Source of the DNA: Sphingosinicella humi
GTDB taxonomy: Bacteria; Pseudomonadota; Alphaproteobacteria; Sphingomonadales; Sphingomonadaceae
Length of the DNA stretch: 64,000 bases
NCBI RefSeq assembly: GCF_003129465.1
Contig: NZ_QFFF01000001.1
Coordinates: forward strand, 372,001 to 436,000
Reading direction: 5' to 3'
Below, piece after piece: positions 39,906 to 49,979 of this stretch. A program made the position numbers and the translations under genes. How positions within the stretch are numbered: the first letter of the stretch is position 1; every line of letters starts with the position of its first letter. A model generated the notes under the pieces. It was not told where the DNA came from and did not search any database. It worked only from the letters and a program-made list of their open reading frames with translations.

Positions 39906-40021
39906 CGTCATCCCGGCGAAAGCCGGGACCCAAGAACGGAGGCGTTCGAGTGTGGGTGCCGGCGCTTGTGCCTTAGATTGACGGGCGGTGTTCTTGGGTC
40001 CCGGCTTTCGCCGGGATGACG
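39906..40021. repeat. REP-like inverted repeat pair between convergent genes
   Basis: A perfect 32-base inverted repeat (39906-39937 with 39990-40021, starting CGTCATCCCGGCGAAAGCCG) flanks 52 bases. Each arm also folds on itself (TCCCGGC-GAAA-GCCGGGA). This is the form of paired REP elements. It lies between the outer-membrane gene and the convergent hydrolase gene and may also terminate both transcripts. Confidence 0.88.
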
Positions 40022-40063
40022 CGAGCGCCGATACCATTCCACCACCAATTCCCCGTGGCCCGC

Positions 40064-40807
40064 TCAATCCCCCATGCGGGCGCCGAGGACCATGTTGGTG
40101 ACCCAGCCGTTCAAGATCTTGTTGTAGGCGGCGCGGTCCTTTTCCGTGGAGAGGGCATGGTCGGCGCCCTTCAGCACGCGGTAAGTGAGCGAGCGGGCGC
40201 TGCGGAAGGAGGCCATATAGCCGCCGACGGCCGGGTGCGGCACCATCTCGTCGCATTCGGATTCGACGATCAGCACGTCGCCCTCGAATTCCGAGCAGGC
40301 GCGCAGCGCGCGGTTGTCGCTGTAGCTCAGCCAGGTCTGGCGATATTTGTTGAGATCGTCGCGATCGAGCGCGGCCTTGGGCGTCTCCCAATCCTCGTCA
40401 CGGTAGAGGGCGGGGACGCGCAGGGCGAGCCAGTTGACCGGCCGCATGGAGGTGAGAATGGCGGCGAGATAGCCGCCATAGCTGCTGCCGACGACGGCGA
40501 TGGCGGACTTGTCGACCTGCGGCTGGCCGGCGAGGAAATCATAGGCGGCGCAGAGATCGTTGAGATTCTCCTCGCGCGTCACCCTCTCGCGCATTGGCTC
40601 GGTGGCGGCGTGGCCGCGAAGGTCGAAGGTGAAACACAGGCAGCCAAGGCGCGAGATTTTGCGGGCACGCCTCAGATCCTGGGCCTGGCTGCCGCCCCAG
40701 CCATGGACGAAGAGGATGCCGGGGACGAGCTTCTCCGGCGCGAGGATGGTGCCCTCGATCTTCTGCCCGTCGACCCCGATCGTGACCTTGCCCCTGCCGT
40801 CGCTCAT
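40064..40807 (-). CDS. alpha/beta hydrolase family protein
   Basis: This 247-residue serine hydrolase fold has oxyanion-side FVHGWGGSQAQD (residues about 33-44), nucleophile elbow VVGSSYGGYLA, an acidic residue in ESECDEMVPH, and the late KGADHALS histidine. The substrate is unknown; dienelactone-hydrolase and acylpeptidase-like proteins share this form. Its ATG at 40807 overlaps the end of the DUF3182 gene as ATGA, so the two are one operon. Confidence 0.87.
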   Translation of the reverse strand: MSDGRGKVTIGVDGQKIEGTILAPEKLVPGILFVHGWGGSQAQDLRRARKISRLGCLCFTFDLRGHAATEPMRERVTREENLNDLCAAYDFLAGQPQVDKSAIAVVGSSYGGYLAAILTSMRPVNWLALRVPALYRDEDWETPKAALDRDDLNKYRQTWLSYSDNRALRACSEFEGDVLIVESECDEMVPHPAVGGYMASFRSARSLTYRVLKGADHALSTEKDRAAYNKILNGWVTNMVLGARMGD

Positions 40808-41937
40808 GGCCGCACCATCGCATATTTGACCATGGACCCCTCGGCCTCGTCGATGCCCTGGAAATAGATCGCCGCGCCGGCCGGAGGCGGATCGAAATCG
40901 CCATAGCGCTCGACCGTGCAGGCGCGGACCTGGTTCAGGTCCGGCTGCTCCTGGAACGCCTCCATCGCCGCGATCTCGGCACCTGTGGCGCCGCCGAGGC
41001 GCCAGCTTTGCTCCAGCACGCCGGAGCATCGCTTGCCGCGCGCATTCGTCCCCTGCGCCACGTCGTAATTGCGGCGGGAGGCGACAAGGCCGGGGAAGCA
41101 TTCCGTCGCCGCCGCATCATATTGCGAGGCCTGGATGACGGCGAGGCGGATGGGCTGGGTAAGGTCCAGCGCTAGGAGCGCATCGAAGCCGCCGCGGGCG
41201 AAGAGCAGGTCGGAGCCGCCATAGACCTCCTCGCCCTTGCCACTGGGCGTGGTGCCCTGCGTCCCCACATAGCTCACCAGCAGCTCGCCCACACGGGCGA
41301 GGCCGACGCTATAGGTCTCGACGGCGGCCAGATCCTCTTCCAGGACCAGTCCGCATTCCGAAAGCTGCGAAAGGTCCTGGGCTTCGAGCTCGGCGGCGAG
41401 CGCTTCCAGGCTCTCGACCGTGGCCTGACCCTGGCCGGACGTGGCGAGCACGGGCTTGAGGCGCAGCGGCCCGCGCTCCAGCAGCTCGCGCGCGGCGCGG
41501 CGGGCATCGTCCAGGGTGAAGACGGTGAAGCCCGCCACCACGCTCCCCTCCATGTGGCGGGCAAAGGCGTGGGACCAGCCGGGGGGCGCCGCGGCGGCGG
41601 GATCGACCAGCGCATGGGTGATGGCCTTGGTCGCGACGAAGCGATGGGGCACCACGCCGCCGAAAAGGTCATGCTCGCCTTCGATGCCCAGGGCGGCGGC
41701 TTCGTCGGTGAGGATCGTGTCGCTGGGGACGAAATAGAGCGGCCCGGGATAGTGGACCTCCGGGTCATGCTCGCCGGCGAAGTCGAAGCCCTTGAGAGCA
41801 GCGAGCCGGCGGCCGACCTCGCGGCGCGTGGCGGCGTCGTGCTGGTTGGCGAACTCGCCTTCTCCGCGCACGTAGAGCACGACCGCGCCGTTCGACGCTC
41901 CGCCGCTTTCCTCTCTTGTCCTGAGCGTGGTCAGCAC
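40804..41937 (-). CDS. DUF3182 family protein
   Basis: The 377-residue protein matches DUF3182, of unknown function, over [63 protein letters not shown] and [13 protein letters not shown]. The order (Gly-rich [11 protein letters not shown], then EED) suggests an ATP-grasp-like nucleotide site, which is inference. The start is uncertain: GTG 41937, TTG 41943 or TTG 41967; GGGAGAG lies 11 and 6 bases before the first two. It is followed by an overlapping hydrolase gene. Confidence 0.72.
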   Translation of the reverse strand: MLTTLRTREESGGASNGAVVLYVRGEGEFANQHDAATRREVGRRLAALKGFDFAGEHDPEVHYPGPLYFVPSDTILTDEAAALGIEGEHDLFGGVVPHRFVATKAITHALVDPAAAAPPGWSHAFARHMEGSVVAGFTVFTLDDARRAARELLERGPLRLKPVLATSGQGQATVESLEALAAELEAQDLSQLSECGLVLEEDLAAVETYSVGLARVGELLVSYVGTQGTTPSGKGEEVYGGSDLLFARGGFDALLALDLTQPIRLAVIQASQYDAAATECFPGLVASRRNYDVAQGTNARGKRCSGVLEQSWRLGGATGAEIAAMEAFQEQPDLNQVRACTVERYGDFDPPPAGAAIYFQGIDEAEGSMVKYAMVRP

Positions 41938-42071
41938 CGTCAAAACCGTCTCTCCCGTCCGTTGCAAACTTCGTTCACAATGTCCGGGACGACCCTTTTG
42001 TGCCGCGCTGGCGTCGCTCCGGCCGAAACGCTACTGTCGATTCCGACAGGGCCAAACGATCCGAGGACCCC

Positions 42072-44000
<1,929 letters not shown>

Positions 44001-44011
44001 AACGCGGGGCG

Positions 44012-44851
44012 TCAGCGGGCCTCTGACGGCTCGACGAAGTGAAATAGCGTCACGCCATATTTGCTGAGGCTCCACACGATACGGGCGAGACAATGATAGT
44101 CGGCGCGAGCGGGCCGGATCACGCGTAGCGGCGTCCCGTTGGCGGCCCATTCCTTCGCGCGCGCGGCGAGCTGCCGCTCGGTCAGCGTGCGATCGGCCAG
44201 CCTTACCCGGCATCCGCCGACGCGGGTGCCGGTGACGACGATCGTCTCCGCGTCCTCCGCGCCTGGGTCGGTCGCCGGCGGCTCGGCCTTTCCGGCCGAG
44301 GGCGGCGGTAGCGGGGCGAATGCCGGAACACGGGTCTCCGGAAGAGGCGTGGCGACCTCCCTCTCCTGATCCGGCCGGTCAGACTCCGGGGAGCCACCCC
44401 CTCCAGCCCTCCACATGGCTATGCGGGCGAGCGCGCCGTCGCGCGATTCCAGCTCCGCCCGCAGGATCATGTCGTCCTTCGACATCGGTCCTTCCAGATA
44501 GGGATAGGCGCCCTTGTCGAGCGCCAGGCGGAGCAGATTTTCCCACTCCCGGCAGGTGGTGAGCGCCGCCTCGGCCAGGAGCCTCGGCGGCTTTTCGGAT
44601 GTCTTCGCCAGGGCGCCGGCCTCGTTCTCGGCACATTCCCGCCAGCCGCGTTCGACCGCGAGGCGGGCGAGCGTCGCGCGGCCCTGATCCTGCATCCATT
44701 GCGGGTCCGCGATATTCGCCGACAGCTCGCGCCGCTCTTCGTCAAGGCGTTGCCGCTTGTCCTCGTGCCGGTCCGAAGACGGCTGGGCCGCCAGGATCGT
44801 CGCCGCCAGGGTGACGGCGACGAGCGGATCGACAGGCAGAAAGCCGGGCAT
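44012..44851 (-). CDS. hypothetical exported protein
   Basis: I do not recognise a family. The 279-residue protein starts with a hydrophobic signal-like stretch (LVAVTLAATILAAQ). A charged helical part (about 25-130) follows, then a Pro-rich linker (about 155-195). The small C-terminal domain opens AETIVVTGTRVGGCRVRL and has Cys residues in GGCRVR and YHCLAR that could pair. Similar 'VVTGTR' tails occur in sphingomonad exported proteins. It converges on acs and ends 12 bases after the neighbouring CoA-transferase operon. Confidence 0.55.
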   Translation of the reverse strand: MPGFLPVDPLVAVTLAATILAAQPSSDRHEDKRQRLDEERRELSANIADPQWMQDQGRATLARLAVERGWRECAENEAGALAKTSEKPPRLLAEAALTTCREWENLLRLALDKGAYPYLEGPMSKDDMILRAELESRDGALARIAMWRAGGGGSPESDRPDQEREVATPLPETRVPAFAPLPPPSAGKAEPPATDPGAEDAETIVVTGTRVGGCRVRLADRTLTERQLAARAKEWAANGTPLRVIRPARADYHCLARIVWSLSKYGVTLFHFVEPSEAR

Positions 44852-44863
44852 GAAGCAAGTCTA

Positions 44864-45880
44864 TCAGCCGGCCGGATCGTCTTCCACTCGCTGCGAAAAG
44901 CGAGGGGCAGGCGCCGGCTGAACCAAGCCGTCCGCTTCGATGAAGGTGCCGCGGGCGGCGTTGTGGGGATGGGCGGGAGCTTCGGCCATCGACAGCACCG
45001 GCGCCACGCAGGCGTCGGAGCCTTCCAGCAGCGCGCACCATTGGTCGCGCGGCCGGGTGCGGAAGAGCTCGGACAGGCGGTCGCGGAGGCCGGGGTCGTT
45101 TTGTGGAACCGAAAGGTTTAGCTTTCCCGCCAAGGCGGCGAAGAATTGGGGCTCCAGCGCGCCGACTGCGATGAACTTGCCGTCGGCGCATTCATAGCTG
45201 TCGTAAAAGGCGGCGCCGCCGTCGAGCAGGTTCGCGCCGCGTTCGTCCTTCCACATTCCGGCGGCGAGGAGGCTCCAGGTCTGGGCGGCCAGGAGCGCGG
45301 CCCCGTCGACCATCGCGCAGTCGATCACGCTGCCCTTTCCCGTCGCGCGGGCGGAGAGGATGCCGGCGAGCATGGCAAAAGCGAGCAGCATCCCGCCCCC
45401 GCCGAAATCGCCGACGGCGTTCAGCGGCGGCGTCGGCTTGCCGTCGGCGCGGCCATAGCCGTGGAGATTGCCGGCGAGCGCGATGTAGTTGATGTCGTGC
45501 CCGGCGGCCCCGGCGAGCGGCCCCTCCTGCCCCCATCCTGTCATGCGGCCGTAGACGAGGCGCGGATTGTCCCGGCACAGCAGGTCGGGCCCCAGCCCCA
45601 GCCGCTCCATAACGCCTGGGCGGAACCCCTCGATCAGCCCATCGGCCGAGCACGCCAGATCCCGCGCGCGAGCCGCGTCGGCCTCGGCCTTGAGGTCCAG
45701 CGTCAGTATTTCCGCTCGGCCCCGGCGAAGAATGTCCTTGTCGGGCGGGATCGGGGGCGCCCAGCCGGCCCGTTCGATACGCACCACCTCGGCACCATGG
45801 TCCGCCAGCATCATCGCCGCGAAGGGCGCCGGTGCGAGCCCGGCGAATTCGAGGATGCGAAGGCCGGCGAGCGGCTTCAC
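44864..45880 (-). CDS. CaiB/BaiF family CoA-transferase, alpha-methylacyl-CoA racemase type
   Basis: The family moves CoA between acids or epimerises 2-methylacyl-CoA. This 338-residue protein starts at GTG 45880 (VKPLAGLRILEF). It shows DHGAEVVRIER, LGPDLLCRDNPRLVYGRMTGWGQEGP and GHDINYIALAGNLHGYG; the last is typical of alpha-methylacyl-CoA racemases. The catalytic aspartate is expected in the GHD region. GTGA overlap with the upstream Asp/Glu-racemase-like gene indicates an operon, behind a double-palindrome regulatory site. Confidence 0.86.
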   Translation of the reverse strand: MKPLAGLRILEFAGLAPAPFAAMMLADHGAEVVRIERAGWAPPIPPDKDILRRGRAEILTLDLKAEADAARARDLACSADGLIEGFRPGVMERLGLGPDLLCRDNPRLVYGRMTGWGQEGPLAGAAGHDINYIALAGNLHGYGRADGKPTPPLNAVGDFGGGGMLLAFAMLAGILSARATGKGSVIDCAMVDGAALLAAQTWSLLAAGMWKDERGANLLDGGAAFYDSYECADGKFIAVGALEPQFFAALAGKLNLSVPQNDPGLRDRLSELFRTRPRDQWCALLEGSDACVAPVLSMAEAPAHPHNAARGTFIEADGLVQPAPAPRFSQRVEDDPAG

Positions 45881-46599
45881 AAGGGTCCGCCCCGCCAGCC
45901 GGGCATCTCCCGCTGGCCGAGGGCCACGTCCACCGCGGCGGCGGCAAGGAGTCGCGTGGAGTCGAGAATCGGGAGGGGCGACACCGCCTCTGTGATCAGT
46001 AGCGGAATCTCGGTGCAGACCAGCGCCGCCGCGTCGCAGCCGCGCTCCGCCATCGTCTCGATGATGCGGACATATTCGGCGCGGGAGGCGTCGGTGAAGA
46101 CACCGAGGCAAAGCTCGTCGAAGATGATGTCGTGGATGATCTTGCGGTCGGCCTCGTCCGGTATGTCCCAGCCGAGACCGCGACGGGCGAAGGCGCCAGG
46201 ATAGACCGGGCCTTCCATCGTCCAGCGCGTGCCGAGGATGGCGATGCGGCGGCGGCCATCCGTCGCGGCGCGGTCGGCGACCACCTCGGCGATGTGCAGG
46301 CAGGGGATCGGGAAGGCCTCACCGGGCACCTCGAGCGCGATATGGGCGGTATTGTCGGGGAGGACGAAAAAGTCGGCCCCGGCGGCCGCGAGCTTTCGCG
46401 CGTCCTCCATGAAGAGCGCGCGCAGGGCCGGAAGATCGTTCCGTTCCCAGGCGTCCAGCGCCTGGTGCATGGCGACGCCGGTGAGAGTGATCTCGGGATG
46501 ATTATGCGGGCCCAGATGGCGAATGCCTTCCATCCAGGCCGTGCGGTAGCAGAGCGTCGCCCCTTCGGCGCTGTGGGCCAGGATGCCGATATGCTTCAT
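45877..46599 (-). CDS. aspartate/glutamate racemase family protein with one catalytic cysteine
   Basis: This 240-residue protein has the racemase fold (MKHIGILAHSAEG at the start, FFVLPDNTAHIAL near 78-89, ALVCTEIPLLI near 193-203). The usual two-cysteine pair is incomplete: Cys195 is present, but the first position is Asp82 in PDNTAH. Some members of this superfamily with a replaced first cysteine are stereospecific or are hydrolases rather than true racemases. It overlaps the CoA-transferase gene, so the pair is probably one pathway, perhaps racemisation or breakdown of a branched or D-acid, which is inference. Confidence 0.8.
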   Translation of the reverse strand: MKHIGILAHSAEGATLCYRTAWMEGIRHLGPHNHPEITLTGVAMHQALDAWERNDLPALRALFMEDARKLAAAGADFFVLPDNTAHIALEVPGEAFPIPCLHIAEVVADRAATDGRRRIAILGTRWTMEGPVYPGAFARRGLGWDIPDEADRKIIHDIIFDELCLGVFTDASRAEYVRIIETMAERGCDAAALVCTEIPLLITEAVSPLPILDSTRLLAAAAVDVALGQREMPGWRGGPL

Positions 46600-46644
46600 C
46601 GGCTCATGCTGGCCCGGGCGCAGCGAAGGGGCAAGCCTCGATGA

Positions 46645-46694
46645 TGTTCAACCGAACGGTTTATCACCTGTTAGTGAAACCGTTCGGTTGAACA
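46645..46694. promoter_or_regulatory. double palindrome, TetR-type operator candidate
   Basis: Two 18-base arms are perfect inverted copies (46645-46662 with 46677-46694), 14 bases apart. Each arm also holds its own near-palindrome, AACCG-AA-CGGTT or AACCG-TT-CGGTT. It lies in the 101-base gap between the SDR stop and the Asp/Glu-racemase-like start, on the promoter side of the racemase operon. Two ACCGNNCGGT boxes about 31 bases apart, centre to centre, suit a TetR-family dimer pair. It could instead act as a transcript-end hairpin, but no T tract follows. Confidence 0.65.
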
Positions 46695-46700
46695 ACGGAC

Positions 46701-47483
46701 TCAGCGCGGCGCCATGCGAATGGCGCCGTCGAGGCGGACATATTCCCCGTTGAGATACGGGTTCTCGGCCATGAATACGGCAAGGCGCGCATATTCTTGA
46801 GGCTGGCCGAGGCGTTTGGGGAAAGGCACCTGTGCGGCGAGCGCATCCTGCACATGCTCCGGCATCATCGCGACCATCGGGGTCTTGAAGACGCCCGGAA
46901 GGATGGTGTTGACGCGGATGCCCTCGCCCATCAGGTCGCGGGCGATCGGCAAGGCCATTCCAAGCACGCCTGCCTTGGAGGCAGAATAGGCGGCCTGGCC
47001 GATCTGGCCGTCCTGCGCGGCGACCGAGGCAGTGTTGATGATGAGGCCCTTCTCGCCATCCTCCAGCGGTTCCAGATCTGCCATCCCGGCGGCGGAGGCG
47101 GCGAGCACGCGAAACGTGCCGATAAGGTTGATCTGTATGGCGAGCTCGAATTGATGGACAGGGTAGCGCTTAACCGCACCGGTTTCCTTGTCGCGCCCGA
47201 CCGTCTTCACGGCGTTGGCGACGCCGGCACAGTTGACGCAGATCCGCTCCTGCCCATGCGCCTCGCGCGCCCTGGCGAAGGCGGCATCGACCGCCTCGTT
47301 GGACGTCACGTCCACCTCGCAGAAGATGCCGCCGATCTCGGCAGCGACCTTTTCCCCCTTCTCCGCATCGCGATCGAAGACGGCGACCTTCACGCCCTTT
47401 TCGGCCAAGGCGCGCGCGGTGGCCTCGCCGAGGCCGGACGCGGCGCCGGTGACGACCGCGGATATTGAACCGTCGAGTTTCAT
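46701..47483 (-). CDS. short-chain dehydrogenase/reductase (3-hydroxyacyl-CoA dehydrogenase type 2-like)
   Basis: This 260-residue NAD(P)-dependent SDR has the nucleotide loop VTGAASGLGEA, CVNCAGVAN and catalytic Ser153, Tyr166 and Lys170 (INTASVAAQ, YSASK). The insertion around RDKETGAVKRYPVHQFELAIQINLIG and the ending LNGEYVRLDGAIRMAPR resemble human-type HSD10 and 2-methyl-3-hydroxybutyryl-CoA dehydrogenases. A role in acyl-CoA oxidation fits the CoA-transferase/racemase neighbours. GGGGAAAAC precedes the ATG. Confidence 0.88.
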   Translation of the reverse strand: MKLDGSISAVVTGAASGLGEATARALAEKGVKVAVFDRDAEKGEKVAAEIGGIFCEVDVTSNEAVDAAFARAREAHGQERICVNCAGVANAVKTVGRDKETGAVKRYPVHQFELAIQINLIGTFRVLAASAAGMADLEPLEDGEKGLIINTASVAAQDGQIGQAAYSASKAGVLGMALPIARDLMGEGIRVNTILPGVFKTPMVAMMPEHVQDALAAQVPFPKRLGQPQEYARLAVFMAENPYLNGEYVRLDGAIRMAPR

Positions 47484-47555
47484 GTTTTCCCCTTCCGATC
47501 GAGCGAATGCGTTTGCGGTTCACTAGAGGGAAGAGACGCCGCTCGACAAGCTTGG

Positions 47556-48248
47556 CTATTCAACCTTCGGCGGAAGAGGAAACAAGGTCAGGAACTGTTC
47601 CGCCAAGGCACGATCACCTTCTAGGGTAAGCGCGCCCGCCTCGGCCAGGGCGTCGAGAGGCTGCTTGCCGTAGACCGCCGCCGCCAGCGCCGCCGCCGTG
47701 CCGGTGAAGATGAAGTCGGCACCTTCGGGGTCTCCCCGCGCGATCTCCAGCCGGCCGTCCGCCATGCTTCCGCGAAACGCCTCCCTGCCGAGGCGCAGGC
47801 CGAGACTGGCCCGCATGCCCTTCGCCCGCTCGCCATCGAACATGGTGCGGAAACTGAGGATGATCGAAGTGGAGCTGATCGGCAGCGTCGGGTCGTGCGC
47901 GGGAGAGCGGGCCGCCCAGCGGCCGAGGCTCTGCACGATAGGTTCGGCCTCATAGCCCCATTGGGTCAGCTCATAGACCTGAGTCGAGGCGGGCGGAGGC
48001 AGCTTCCTGCGGACCAAAAGGCCGGACGCTTCCAGCCCTTCCAGCCGCTGGGTCAGCACATTGGCGCTGATTCCGGGCAGATCGGCGCGAAGGTCTGAGA
48101 AGCGCTTCGGTCCGAGCATAAGCTCCCTCAATACCAGCAGGGCCCAGCGCTCGCCGACCAGATCGAGCGCATGGGCGGTGCCGCAGGCGTCGTCATATCG
48201 CCTTTTCGAGGCGGCCTGGCGCTCGGTAGTTACTTTTTGTGACTTCAT
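47556..48248 (-). CDS. HxlR family transcriptional regulator with C-terminal SCP2-like domain
   Basis: This 230-residue protein has an HxlR winged helix (CGTAHALDLVGERWALLVLRELMLGPKRFSDLRADLPGIS). In its C-terminal half is an SCP2/lipid-binding-like domain (FIFTGTAAALAAAVYGKQPLDALAEAGALTLEGD). This two-domain form is common among actinobacterial and sphingomonad regulators of detoxification genes. It is divergent from the VOC/SRPBCC/GST operon, from which a gap of 60 bases with a pseudo-palindrome separates it; control of that operon is inferred. Start at ATG 48248. Confidence 0.88.
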   Translation of the reverse strand: MKSQKVTTERQAASKRRYDDACGTAHALDLVGERWALLVLRELMLGPKRFSDLRADLPGISANVLTQRLEGLEASGLLVRRKLPPPASTQVYELTQWGYEAEPIVQSLGRWAARSPAHDPTLPISSTSIILSFRTMFDGERAKGMRASLGLRLGREAFRGSMADGRLEIARGDPEGADFIFTGTAAALAAAVYGKQPLDALAEAGALTLEGDRALAEQFLTLFPLPPKVE

Positions 48249-48265
48249 AGTTGCTTTTACTAACT
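48249..48265. promoter_or_regulatory. HxlR operator candidate in the divergent gap
   Basis: AGTTGCTTTTACTAACT begins one base upstream of the regulator start codon. It is an imperfect inverted repeat with AGTT and AACT ends around a T-rich core. A related sequence, TAGTTACTTTTTGTGACTT, lies just inside the regulator gene (48227-48245). Two tandem sites suggest autoregulation along with control of the operon. Confidence 0.5.
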
Positions 48266-48308
48266 CACGTCGGCATGAATGGCAATCAGCGATTCGGAGG
48301 AGACGACC

Positions 48309-48737
48309 ATGTCCAAGCTGATCTTCGTGAACCTGCCGGTGACCGACCTTCAACGCTCCGTTGCCTTCTATGAGGCCATCGGGGCCGAGAAAAACCCGCA
48401 ATTTTCGGACGATACGGCGGCATGCATGGTCCTTTCCGAAACCATTCACGTGATGCTGCTGACCCATGATAAGTTCCGGCAGTTCACGCCCAAGCGCATC
48501 GCCGACGCGCACGCCACGAGCGAAGTGATGGTCGCCCTTTCGGAGGACAACCGGGAAGGCGTCGACCGCATCACCGAGAAGGCGCTGGCGGCCGGCGGCC
48601 GCGAGGCGCGCGACGCCGAGGATCTCGGCTTCATGTACAGCCGCCCGTTTGAGGATCCGGATGGCCATATCTGGGAGCCGTTCTTCATGGACATGGAGGC
48701 CGCGACGGCCGCGATGTCCCAGCCGGCCGAGGCCTGA
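48309..48737 (+). CDS. VOC family protein (glyoxalase-like), first gene of operon
   Basis: This 142-residue VOC-fold protein opens SKLIFVNLPVTDLQRSVAFYEAIGAEKN and ends SRPFEDPDGHIWEPFFMDM, with the usual metal positions partly changed (Asn near the first ligand site). Proteins of this group are called lactoylglutathione-lyase-like, but many have no known reaction. GGAGGAGACGACC precedes ATG 48309. It heads seven co-directional genes with gaps of 3-61 bases, divergent from HxlR. Confidence 0.87.
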   Translation: MSKLIFVNLPVTDLQRSVAFYEAIGAEKNPQFSDDTAACMVLSETIHVMLLTHDKFRQFTPKRIADAHATSEVMVALSEDNREGVDRITEKALAAGGREARDAEDLGFMYSRPFEDPDGHIWEPFFMDMEAATAAMSQPAEA

Positions 48738-48760
48738 ACGCGAAGACAAGGAGTGTCGAA

Positions 48761-49258
48761 ATGGCCGCACAGCATGAACTGTCTATTACCCGCTATATCG
48801 ATGCGCGCCCCGAGGCCGTCTATCGCGTCTGGACGGAGCGCACCGGCGAATGGTGGTGCCCCAAGCCCTGGACGACACCCGTGGTCGAGTGGGACCTGAA
48901 GGCTGGCGGACGCGCTTTCACGGTGATGCGGTCGCCCGAGGGCGAGGATATGCCCCACGACGGTATCTTCCTGGAAGTGGTGCCGAACGAGAAGGTCGTC
49001 TTCACCAACGCCTTCACCGCCGGCTGGAATCCGCAGGTGCTAAGCGGCGACGGCTGCGACTTCGGCATGGTCGCGATCGTCACCTTCGAGGCCGAGGGCG
49101 AAGGCACCCGCTACACCGCCCGCGTCCGCCACTGGGACGAGGAAGCGCTGAAGGCGCATGAGGCGATGGGTTTCCACGAAGGCTGGGGGCAGGTCGCCAA
49201 CCAGCTCGCCGAGCTGGCCGAAGCCGGGGAAACGACCACGGACCGAGCGGCGGCCTGA
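48761..49258 (+). CDS. SRPBCC (AHSA1/START-like) domain protein
   Basis: The 165-residue protein has the START/Bet v1 fold with a hydrophobic ligand pocket. It opens ELSITRYIDARPEAVYRVWTER, with GRAFTVMRSPEGEDMPHDGIF and FHEGWGQVANQLAELAE at the end, the standard AHSA1-type layout. The ligand is not known. It is the second gene of the HxlR-linked operon, and partner proteins of this kind often bind substrates for the VOC and GST enzymes beside them. AAGGAG lies upstream of the ATG. Confidence 0.86.
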   Translation: MAAQHELSITRYIDARPEAVYRVWTERTGEWWCPKPWTTPVVEWDLKAGGRAFTVMRSPEGEDMPHDGIFLEVVPNEKVVFTNAFTAGWNPQVLSGDGCDFGMVAIVTFEAEGEGTRYTARVRHWDEEALKAHEAMGFHEGWGQVANQLAELAEAGETTTDRAAA

Positions 49259-49277
49259 GCCCCAGGAGGAGAGCATC

Positions 49278-49952
49278 ATGCCTGTCGACCCGAGCGCCGA
49301 GATCGAGATCACCGCCCTCAAATGGGTGCCTGAGATGGCCCATGGTCTGGTCCGCGACATCCGCGTCCGCTGGGCGCTCGAGGAGGCGGGCCTCAGCTAT
49401 CGCGAACGCCTGCTCGAATTCCTCGGCGAACGTTCGCCCGAGGATCTTGCCGAGCAGCCGTTCGGCCAGGTGCCGGCCTATAGGGAAGGCGACGTCCATC
49501 TGTTCGAGAGCGGCGCGATCGTGCTCCACATCGCCCAGAATTCGGACGCGCTGATGCCGTCCGACCCCGCCGGCCGCGCCCGCACGCTCGCCTGGGTGAT
49601 CGCCGCGATCGACAGCGTCGAGAAGCCGATCTGGAACCTCGTCGAGATCAACATCTCGGGCGGCTCCGAATGGGGCCGCCTGCGCCGCCCCGAAGTCGAG
49701 GACTCGATCCGGCGGCGGCTCGGCCAGATCTCCGACTGGCTCGGTGAGAGCGATTATCTGGAGGACCGCTTCACCGCCGGCGATCTGATGATGACGACGG
49801 TACTGCGCATCCTACGCCGCACCGACTTCGTCGCCGAATATCCCAATCTCGCCGCCTATCAGGCCCGCTGCGAGGCGCGGCCCGCCTTCGCTCGGGCGCT
49901 GGCGGCGCAGCTCGCTGCATTCAAGGAACATGAACCCGCGGAAGCGGCCTGA
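49278..49952 (+). CDS. glutathione S-transferase family protein
   Basis: This 224-residue GST has an N-terminal thioredoxin-like domain (ITALKWVPEMAHGLVRDIRVRWALEEAGLSYRER; FGQVPAYREGDVHLFESGAIVLHIA holds the cis-Pro and the ESGAI glutathione-binding loop). The helical C-terminal domain ends DRFTAGDLMMTTVLRIL. The N-terminal catalytic Ser/Cys/Tyr is not obvious. Start chosen at ATG 49278, after GGAGGAGAGC. It adds a glutathione-transfer step to the detoxification operon. Confidence 0.9.
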   Translation: MPVDPSAEIEITALKWVPEMAHGLVRDIRVRWALEEAGLSYRERLLEFLGERSPEDLAEQPFGQVPAYREGDVHLFESGAIVLHIAQNSDALMPSDPAGRARTLAWVIAAIDSVEKPIWNLVEINISGGSEWGRLRRPEVEDSIRRRLGQISDWLGESDYLEDRFTAGDLMMTTVLRILRRTDFVAEYPNLAAYQARCEARPAFARALAAQLAAFKEHEPAEAA

Positions 49953-49979
49953 ACGGCCGCGGCAAGAAGGAGAAGCAGC

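Noticed and set aside
39906-40021. CRISPR-like repeat
   Set aside because: Only two arms in inverted orientation with one spacer; CRISPR needs several direct repeats, and no cas genes are present.
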